From Hofstenia miamia (Eukaryota; Xenacoelomorpha; Acoela): a stretch of 64,000 nucleotides of DNA. Shown here piece by piece: positions 46,831 through 56,911 of the stretch; the first letter of the stretch is position 1, and the number at the start of each line of letters is the position of its first letter. The notes below the pieces were generated by a model, which searched no databases, had not been told where the DNA came from, and saw only the letters and a program-made list of their open reading frames with translations. The position numbers and the translations under genes are program-made. Location: the NCBI GenBank assembly GCA_004352715.1, contig SCFE01000007.1, positions 614,101-678,100 of the forward strand. Direction: 5' to 3'.

Positions 46831-49212
46831 TCTCCTATTGTACTTTAATACGTCTGCAGTTTAGCTTTACTTATTCTGCACTTGTCAAATAATTTAACTG
46901 AAAAATTGTTTTTGGTGGTCTCTCGTTTCCGTCGTAGACAACGAATATCACTTGCAATACAGATTTCAAACATTTCTTCTAAGAAATATTTCGGTTTGAT
47001 AATCCGAAGAACATCTAGAATATTATTTCTTCGTAATGTTGTTGACACTGTGTTCAAGGTCGAGGTCCACTGAGTTTAGTCTAAATAATTGATGTCTCCT
47101 TTTATCGCTGAAACACTGATGCTCCATGCTAGAAGAAGATTCTGACATAACTATTTCTGCAACTATACTCACTAGGAACATATGTAATAATGCCCCTTGC
47201 TGTTCATATTGCTCTGTCATGATGGAAATATGTATATCCATCAATCTGGAAATCGTATTGTTCTCTCAACCAAGATTCCATTATGTTTACAACCGAAGAA
47301 TATCGGCATAATGGTTTTTTGATAACTCCATTTCAACACGTCTTTTGAGGTCCCTTATGAAAACCAAATGCCTTAGCGAAGTCAAACATAAACATTACTA
47401 TTTTCTAGTGCATTATTCCATATAAGCCCGTTGCTTCAAAAAAGATCATGGAACATACTGTGGTTTTTGATAGAACTAAGAAATACAACTATAATTATTA
47501 CATCATGCGCATCTTCACATATATGTTATAGTTCATAATATACAAAATTTTCAGTAATATTCATAAAAATTATTTAGTATGATCAGAATATAATTACGAT
47601 TTTACAGATAATAAATTGTTTTTACCTTGCTTATAGATTCAGTCAAAGCAATATGAAAAATAAAATTTATTGATAATACACTTTTCTCTCATATTCATCA
47701 GTGCTATAGTTGTGGATCTTTTACGCAATACTGCAAAATGTTTAATGACGTTTTCAGATTTGATTTGTGTTGAGAGTAAGACAGTGTAGAAATGGTTCAA
47801 ATAAATTCTGTTATATATGCGGGGATTTAATTTTGCTATGGAAAACTAGAGTGTTACAAATTTTAAGAAATGATGCAAGGCAAATGGAATGTTTATTAAA
47901 AAAACAACTGGTGAATTTCCATCGATGCCTATTTATGAAAGCTTCTTCGTCACTAAGTGGCAAAATCTTCCTCTTCTATTTATCATGTTTTGTACAACCA
48001 TGTAAGAAGTAGTGAAATTCAAACAATGAAGCCTTCAATTACCTACTCAGCATGTTAATTTACTTGTACAGATCTTTCGTGAACGTGTCTTCGAAAATTC
48101 TTACTATAAGATAAAATTTTAAGTTATGTATTTAAAATTCAGCATGAAGTATGCAGTAACTGCCATTTTCAATGAAATCTCCTACATAAACTTTCTTTTA
48201 TGTGAAATGTTAATGTAGGATATAACTATGTCACTATGACAATTAAAAGTATAGTTATACAAAGTAGAATCCATTTCCTGCAAAAATTGTGTTTGTAAAT
48301 TTTTAGGATATCACATGTCAGTGCATTTTAAACTCTCCCAATAAGTAGCTTTGCGATTTTTAAAAATATATTTTTAAAAATAACTTGGTTGAATTTTCAA
48401 TTTCGGAATTGACATTTTCGAATGTTTTGTCATTCTGGCATAAAATTTCATGACCAAAATCTTAGAAACCGTCAAGGAATCAAGGTTCCAAAATTACTCT
48501 TTTTGGATATTTGATCCTAGAAATCATCCGATGCTCATTTCCATTACAGTTTTGTGTTGATTGCATGATCTTAAGTATATACATTTTGCAATTCAACTCC
48601 AGGAGCACGGTAGGATAAAATATTCCTTCAAAATTTTACATCAAATCTCAAGGTAATTCAAGTTTGAATATGTATGGAATATTCCCTCTTTAAAAGCATT
48701 AAGATGCTCAGATGAATTGCAGGTCAATAATAATGGCTTTGATTAATATTACATGTATAGTGTCTCCAATGAATAATGCTAGGTTCATATATGGATTAAA
48801 ATTTTATTTTCATTTTATGCAATTTAAGCAAAAAAGTAACTAGTTCATGTACTGGTGATTGTATTGTCATTGTAACAATCATAAAAACATGTGAGCAGTA
48901 ATAAGAAATAATAATATCTATGCTTCATTTACTGAAAGACTTAATTTTACAATGCTCTCAATATTGTTATTTTGGAATGAACTAGAGGAGGTAGAAATTT
49001 GCTACTCTGGTTATATTTCAATATTCAAATTTGATAGTCGTTAAATATATTAAAAATCAATTAACTTTGTTACTAAAAGATAAGAAATTGGATGAAGTAT
49101 ATTACCTGTAGGGAATTCTATGAATTTAATTTGTGGAACTTTTTTAAGAATGCATATTTATACTATATTGTTGTTAAGGATCTTTAGTAAGTTTAAAAAG
49201 AACATTAGACTA
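46831..49212. other. AT-rich stretch without supported genes
   Basis: Antisense pairs of open frames around 46845-47311 overlap on opposite strands without recognisable domains. 47400-49200 shows nothing identifiable. Confidence 0.4.
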
Positions 49213-49757
49213 AAAGAGATATATTGCCCTCAACTTGAGCATCGTCAATTTACAAAAAATTCCCTCTAAATATGCATTATTTAATTATGTTATTATTATT
49301 CAATTAAACTTTGATTAGAGATAATATATGTAATCATCTTTAGTGTTAAGCCTTGGTGCATTGATCTTATCTATATACTATTGATTACTTTTAAATTTTT
49401 GGGGGATGGTTGACCTTAAAATTTTGATTTCATAATTTAATTCAGATTTTCTAAGCAGAAGAATAAAAGAACATGAAACTAAATCAATAATATCAAATCA
49501 CCTAAGAGAACGTGGATTAAATTATGATATCAAATTTTAAGATCGACCATCCCCAAAAATATAAAAGTAATCGAATTATATACGTAAGATCAATGCAGTC
49601 AAGTCTCAACACCAAAGATGATTACATATATCAGCATAAATTACCTCTAATCAACGTTTAACTTCATAATAATATCCTTTAATTATATTTTGTATATTTA
49701 GATGGAATTTTTTGTAAAAAAATGAGGATGCTCAAGTTGAGCGAAATATACCTCTTT
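49213..49757. repeat. Large inverted repeat made of Penelope 3' ends
   Basis: The left arm, 49213-49443, is the imperfect reverse complement of the right arm, 49515-49757, with a loop of about 70 bp. The loop and right arm on the plus strand encode the end of a PLE GIY-YIG domain (RRIKEHETKSIISNHLRERG, then LNYDIKF), close to KRTKGHETNSTISKHLKNCE at the 59.9-kb copy. Each arm ends in the PLE 3' stem-loop. The transcript would fold into a long hairpin. Confidence 0.8.
49723..49746 (+). ncRNA. Penelope 3' stem-loop (right arm copy)
   Basis: TGAGGAT, stem GCTCA, a 3-base loop, stem TGAGC, then GAAAT. Same layout as at 9001-9029 and 59678-59703. The left arm carries a related copy in the opposite orientation (about 49222-49249) with TTGACGAT and a decayed second box. 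Confidence 0.45.
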
Positions 49758-50112
49758 AATTTAATGTTTTTATTACAATTTATATTATAGCAAAAGCAAA
49801 ATATTTGCATAAAAATTCTTTGAAGATATTGAATTTTTGTTCAATGATTTATGTGCCCAGTTTCTTGTTCTTAACAAGCGCCAGAATAAGGTTCCAACAG
49901 GTCTAAGACTTTTGGCCTATTTTATATTTTTTTTTATATTTCATATCTATATTTTCATGTTTATAGCAGTACAAAAAATACATATTTATAAAAATATATA
50001 TAAAAATGATGTACAAATCGACAAACTAAAGTTACTTAAAATAAATCTGAAAAAACACAAAATTTACAAATTAAAAGGATTAAATAAAAAAGAGTTAAAC
50101 TTAAATTTTTTG
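49758..50112 (-). other. Probable 3' UTR of the following minus-strand LINE
   Basis: AT-rich, with long T tracts near 49925-49940 on the plus strand. Downstream of the LINE stop in transcript direction. No coding signal. Confidence 0.4.
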
Positions 50113-53100
50113 CTATGAAATTTTTGAATGCCCGTATTTACATTGATTTGTTAACAAATTTTTCTTCAATAGTTTCTTAAATGTTCTTATATTATGTTCT
50201 TTTCTTATCTGCAATGGTAACTTGTTCCAATATTTGCAAACTGTAGGTGTTAAGGCGTCTCTCCAAAACTTATTTACTACTTTTACTCTGCATACCAATT
50301 TATTTGTTCTGTTATTTACGCTAACATTGTTGAACAAAGGATTTTTTTGTTTAACAATTTGAAACATTTTTATTAAACTTGCATATCTAGTATAATAAAT
50401 TGTTGATAACATGTTTAATGTTTGCAGAGTTTTTCCTGTTTGACGTATGTCGATGTTAAACATTGTACACATTGACCAATTAAATATTCTATTTATGCGC
50501 CTTTGCTTATCATTAGATATATTATTCAGAAGTATGCATGCATACTTAAATTGACTATACACCAACGCCTCTACAATGACCTTACTTTGAGTAATATTTC
50601 TTATGTGTTTTAGATAATGCACTCCACTTGTCATTCCACTGATTTTGTTGTTCACAAACGTTTCAAAGGTAAAATTTCTATCAATTTGGACTCCTAAATA
50701 CGTCACAGAATGTGCATTTTTTACTGTTGGATTATTTGGAGAAACCTTCAAAGTGATGTCCTTGCTAATGATGTTTAATGATAAATTGCGTCTTCTCTTT
50801 ATTCATTGTCGGTTTATTCTGTTTCAAAAAGATCGTGATTTGTTGGATAGCTTCCTCTAGTTTTCGACTTGCGATTATTGGATTAGCATGATGGGTGATN
50901 CCAATTTATTTGTTCTGTTATTTACGCTAACATTGTTGAACAAAGGATTTTTTTGTTTAACAATTTGAAACATTTTTATTAAACTTGCATATCTAGTATA
51001 ATAAATTGTTGATAACATGTTTAATGTTTGCAGAGTTTTTCCTGTTTGACGTATGTCGATGTTAAACATTGTACACATTGACCAATTAAATATTCTATTT
51101 ATGCGCCTTTGCTTATCATTAGATATATTATTCAGAAGTATGCATGCATACTTAAATTGACTATACACCAACGCCTCTACAATGACCTTACTTTGAGTAA
51201 TATTTCTTATGTGTTTTAGATAATGCACTCCACTTGTCATTCCACTGATTTTGTTGTTCACAAACGTTTCAAAGGTAAAATTTCTATCAATTTGGACTCC
51301 TAAATACGTCACAGAATGTGCATTTTTTACTGTTGGATTATTTGGAGAAACCTTCAAAGTGATGTCCTTGCTAATGATGTTTAATGATAANGTATCTTAC
51401 AACCACCACTAGAGATATTGGGGTCTAGTTTGTCCATTTCCTTAATTAATTCAGCTTCCGTGATGTATCTAAACCTGAATAATTCATGGTGCAATTGTCT
51501 AATATTGGTTACATGGTTCACCTGTTCACCTTTATAAGTACCAATATCTCTACAGCTTAAATTCATATACCTTGCAATTATTTTTTGATCACTGCATATA
51601 TTATTGTTTATCTTAATTTCTTGGATGTTGCGATTGACAGTTTTCTTGCGATTTAAAAAATGATTAAGAAAATTCCATCTAGACTTTGAATGTGAAAGAN
51701 TAGTTTTCGACTTGCGATTATTGGATTAGCATGATGGGTGATTACACAAATATCGTCTGCATACTGGATCAGTTCACAATTTGAAACTTGGTTAGATAAA
51801 TCATTAATGTACAAGTTAAACAGATTAGGGCCGAGAACAAAGTTTGTAAAAATACACTCTGAGCATATGTTATCTAATTTCACACGCTGTTGTCTTTTGT
51901 ATAAAAAACTATTTATAAACGCTCTTGCATCATTATTAAACCATAATATCCAAGTTTTTTGCTTAGTATTTCAAAATCTAAACTATCAAATGCTTTACTT
52001 AAATCGAGTAGTGCGACACTGCTGCAGATGTTGTTATTTGTAAGAAGGCGTATATTTTCTGTTAGGGCCAGTAAAGCATCAACTGTACTATGACCTTTTT
52101 TAAAGCCAAATTGCTTATCAGATATTATGTTATGTCTGTTTAAATATATGTTAAGTTGGAAGCATAGAAGACGTTCAAATACTTTTGATATAGGGTTTGT
52201 GACTGAAATTGGTCTATAATTCAGGTAATTAGTGGGATCTCCTTTCTTAAATAATGGCGTCATATCACCTTGCTTTAAAACCTGTGGAAATGAGTTTGTG
52301 TGAATAGAGTAGATTAATTCAAATAGGAGATATTCTGAGAAATATTTAATGTACTTTTTTAGTATAAACACTAGTATCTTACAACCACCACTAGAGATAT
52401 TGGGGTCTAGTTTGTCCATTTCCTTAATTAATTCAGCTTCCGTGATGTATCTAAACCTGAATAATTCATGGTGCAATTGTCTAATATTGGTTACATGGTT
52501 CACCTGTTCACCTTTATAAGTACCCATATCTCTACAGCTTAAATTCATATACCTTGCAATTATTTTTTGATCACTGCATATATTATTGTTTATCTTAATT
52601 TCTTGGATGTTGCGATTGACAGTTTTCTTGCGATTTAAAAAATGATTAAGAAAATTCCATCTAGACTTTGAATGTGAAAGATTTTTGAAAACTTTTTTCT
52701 CATTTTCAACTCTCTGGCGCTTTTTTAAATTTAATAGTTCAGCTTTGATACTAACATACTTTTGATGAAGATCTTCATTAGAGTCCATTTGATATTCTTC
52801 CCATGCTTTTTTCTTCTCCAGTTCTAGCATCTCCACATCCTTATTCTTTGATATATTGTAACAATTAGGTTAAATGAACCGATGTCGATAAGGTGCATGC
52901 TTATTCAGGCTGAAGTTGATTTGGTTCAATATGAATTTTACCATATCATTTGAGTTTTCTAGAGTATAAACATAATCCCAAGGGATATTTCTTAGAGATT
53001 TAACGAAATCTTCTTCGTTAAAGTTAGAGTAGCTGCGAGCATATATTATTTTGCGTTTGCTATTATTCAAGCTGTGACTAGTATAGTATAAGCATAAATT

Positions 53101-53405
53101 ATGATCTGAAAAGGAGTTATAAATATAGGTGTTAAAGAAGTTTTTAATACTTGTAATGAAGAAATCAATCAGAACATTGCCTCGTGTAGGAACAGTGTTA
53201 TTGACAGCACTTAGCTGGATGTCATTGCAAATATAATTGATATACTTTTTCGCATTATCAGCTAGGTAATTAATGTTAAAATCTCCTAATAACATAACTT
53301 CCTTATTCATGGACATGGCAGTCATCACTTCATTCATTTTGAAATCACTAAATTCTTTTGCTAGTTGTTTTCTTGAGCCTTTTGTTTTAACAGTGCACAT
53401 CCAAT
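50113..53405 (-). mobile_element. Young CR1/Jockey-like LINE: endonuclease, RT and C-terminal domain, 5'-truncated
   Basis: Minus strand. 53400-52870 encodes the C-terminal half of an apurinic-type endonuclease (LLGDFNIN, then SDHN). One in-frame TAA at 52872-52870 separates it from the RT frame 52836-51913 (NYRPISVTNPISKVFERL, DKQFGFKKGHSTVDALLAL, VALLDLSKAFDSL). A one-base frameshift near 51925-51940 precedes 51883-51702 (VLGPNLFNLYIND, YADDICVI with both catalytic Asp). The C-terminal part ends at 50113 (RTFKKLLKKNLLTNQCKYGH). With just one stop and one frameshift, the copy looks recent. The 5' end lies 180 bp from the first exon of the second GPCR. 50900-51742 is an assembly duplication, listed separately. 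Confidence 0.85.
50900..51742. repeat. N-joined duplicated segments inside the LINE (assembly artefact)
   Basis: Three pieces separated by single Ns at 50900, 51391 and 51700. 50901-51390 repeats 50295-50784 (490 bp, identical as far as I checked). 51392-51699 repeats 52374-52681 (308 bp, one difference seen). 51701-51742 repeats 50858-50899 (42 bp). Their order contradicts the LINE reading frame, which runs smoothly if 50899 is joined to 51743. Confidence 0.9.
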
Positions 53406-53584
53406 AGAAAATGAATGTGCTTATTACAATGGAACAAAGCTGTTAACATGTTTATAAAATGATAATCTTCCTTCTTTCGTTATGTTATGATTGGATCAAC
53501 TGCTTTTGGATTTTTATAAAAACTAGCCAATGGAAACACAGTTAATAAAATATATTCCCACATCGTATTTTATTGCTGGGGAGA

Positions 53585-56500
53585 ATGCGCAATCTTAGTG
53601 CGTCATGTGATCTTCACCAAACAAGTCTGGCTAATGACGTTTCAACATTCGTGCTTTGGTTTACCTTAGCATTCTCGTTTGTAGGTTTGGGAGCCAATGT
53701 TCTCAGTTATATCACTATTCATTTCATGCACATAAATACTTCATCTGTTGTTTATATTCAAGGCAAATACTTTCGTTTATATCTAATCTATGCTAATAAA
53801 ACAATGTACACTAGCAGAGGCGCACCCAGAGGGGGGAACTGGAATCGCCATCATTGCTTGAAACTGTAGAAAATGTCTTTGAAAGTTTTGAAACTCCTTT
53901 TGCATCGAAATTGAAGAAACACTTTGTAGAAATGACCAGATGAGTTCCGTAACAATATCACTGTCCCTAACGTCTATTCCAAGTCTAAAATTTTCAAAGT
54001 TTCGAAAGATGAATCGGACCATAAGGATAAAATCAGGTGAATAAGGCTGCTGCTTCACCCAAGTTATTCCTTCAGCACTCATCCATTTGTTGACAATTTG
54101 CGCCAAATGGGGCCTAGCGTTATCATGCATTAAATAAGCCAACATGCAAATCTTCCGAAAACGATTCAGTTGCTTTCTTGAGAAATTCAAGATAACGTGG
54201 TCCATTTACGGATTCACCATCATTCAAAACTTGGTAAAAGAAATGACCTGAATAATTCTTTAAATTCTCTCACTATCTTCTGTGTCCGACGTAGGCTAAT
54301 AATGTTGACATGAGCATTGAGCAGATGTTAGAATGCAAAAACAAAGCTAATTTTGAGTGGGTCGCTGAACTTCACTTTCTGCCATTCTTGCTACTCAACA
54401 GTTACCACATTAACATAAAAATGACAACTTTAAATACAAATATGACATAGATATCCTACTGTATGAATCATTTTGCTGAATAGGTGTGTCAAAGCGAAAG
54501 AACTTATAGCAGCAATGATGGCGATTATGATTAGTGCTTAGATATTAATTGCTTATTGATTTCTGTAAAAGATACAGTATGATTTCAAAAAACGCGGTTT
54601 TTTTTACGACACCTATATTTCAAGAATAAAACCAATTTGAACATGGATATATATATATATATATAATGTATATATATAATATATATATATAATAATATAT
54701 ATAAATTTTGTTATCTCAATATGTTAATCTGAAGCTAATGTTTATGCCTATTTCAAATTCTAAAGTGAAATTGTATTAAAAATTTCTATTAGTAGGAGAA
54801 ACAAATGCTTTTCACAGCATGCATAACGCTGCATACATACCAAAGATCACTCAAAAAGGGAAAGTCAACCAAAAGTTGTTAGCATTGACATTCCATAACA
54901 TTACAAAAAAATTCACTTTTGTATATATTGTGTAATATTGTTTTAGTTAACATGTCCTTGTATATATTCTTTAATAATGTGGTAATCATTTCAAAAACTT
55001 AAATTAAATATTTTTATTTTGATTAGATTGTAAAATAATTTTTTTATTTAACAATGTAGTAATCACTTTGGCAATAAAAAATTTAAATTAAATATTTTAA
55101 TTTTGATTAGATTTTAAAGTAGTTTTTTCAGGGCATTGTGATAAAAGAAAAAAGTCAAAGGGAGTCTTGGTAGGTTTCAAACAATTCTAAGCTAGTACAG
55201 CACTTTTGAATAAATTATTCATATGTTAATTGAAATATTCACGATTACAACTAATGATAAGTAGAAAAATGTTTATTTTAAACCACAATATGGATTGTGA
55301 ACTCAAATGTCATTCAATACTTGCTTGCATTATATTTAAATTGTTTAATTTACCATCGTCTTTTTTTATTAAAATTTCTGTAATAATTGTGGTTTAGCTA
55401 GCGATGCACTTGCGTTTTCTCTTAACAAAAGGGTAAAAATATATAGCTTACATGTAGCTAGTTTCTGCTAGTGCATCGCCAGTGCTTTAAATTGTATTTA
55501 TAGAAAAAAATCTATGATAATGTACAGCTAAATATTAAACAGTATTCATGCTTACTACTTTAACCTTAAAGAAGAATAAATTTATAAAAATCAATAAAAA
55601 AAATTTTGTAGGGTATGTAGCTAGCGTTTTGCAAACGTTGCGTTAGCACATTTTCCAGATGGATTCTTGATCCCATAAGCGTGTAAATTTTAATGCAGAT
55701 TTTCAATAAAAGATCCTTAGAAACTTCTTGCATAAAATGAACTCTGTAAATATCAATATAGATCTGCAAAGCAATTTTCGTAGTAAAAGTCATTGAAAAA
55801 TCATTATTGGAATTTTCACATTATTGTATCAGGTTTTTATATATTACTGATTGATAGCAAATACACAAATACATATAAACTCAGCTGCGTTCATTTTGTT
55901 AGTTATATATGAATATTCTTGGTAAGATTTATTTTTTGCAGAACGAAATTAGCTTGGTCTTAAAAAATATTTATTGTTTAGAGTCTACTTTACTGTTTAT
56001 GAATAGTAGAATAAACCGAAAATGTTTACTGAATATGCAGTATTTCTTTTGCTTTGAAGTAGAGAAAGTTATAATTTACGTGTTTTCATGATGCATACAG
56101 AAATAATTTGAACGCTAAGGACAAGGCGATTGCAAAAATATTTATTGCAGGTTCACCACTTCAGGGCTGTTTTTATCAACAGTTTTAGTGATGATAACTT
56201 ATAATGTAAAATTGAGGTCGAAATCTGAATACAAGGCAAAAAAGAATAATGGTTGTATTCAATAGATTTATTGTTTGGATTAACGTATTGCTATGACTTC
56301 AAAACTTTATTTTATAGATCTTTTGGTGTTTCTTCAAAAAACGAAGGAACAGATAAAGGTATCTAGCATATGAAAGCACAGTGCCTCAACAGGATTTGGC
56401 CGATCTATCCTCAGAAACAGATATCTAGCATATGAAAACACAGTGCCTCAACAGGATTTGGCCGATATATCTTCAGAAAAAAGAAATTGAAGAGTGTTGC

Positions 56501-56879
56501 TCCTATTGACCTTAGACTACTTTCAAAAAAAATCTCTAGAGGAAGAGTTTTGCTACATTAAATGTTTAATATAATAGCGGAAAACGTTTCCCAATATTAA
56601 ACCATTGTTGAATTTCCGAATAGACTTGAAGAAAATTGTTTAAAAACTTTTGGGAAAGCTGTTTGTAACTCTTTCCAATTATAAAAAAAATATTTTATTA
56701 CTTTTGTTTTGAATTTACTATTTATAAATTAACAATTCATTTTTCCTTTATGTTTAGGTCTTATCATCTGCGACACACCCAAACAAAATTGTAAATTGGG
56801 AATGAGTTATTAATGACTTCTTTTTCTTCATATTGTGCTCAGATTAGCATTAAATAGCATATAAAAAGTTTTCCATTAG

Positions 56880-56911
<32 letters not shown>

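Noticed and set aside
46845-47311. Antisense pairs of 60-73-codon frames
   Set aside because: Open on both strands with no domain; likely chance in AT-rich DNA beside a LINE scrap.
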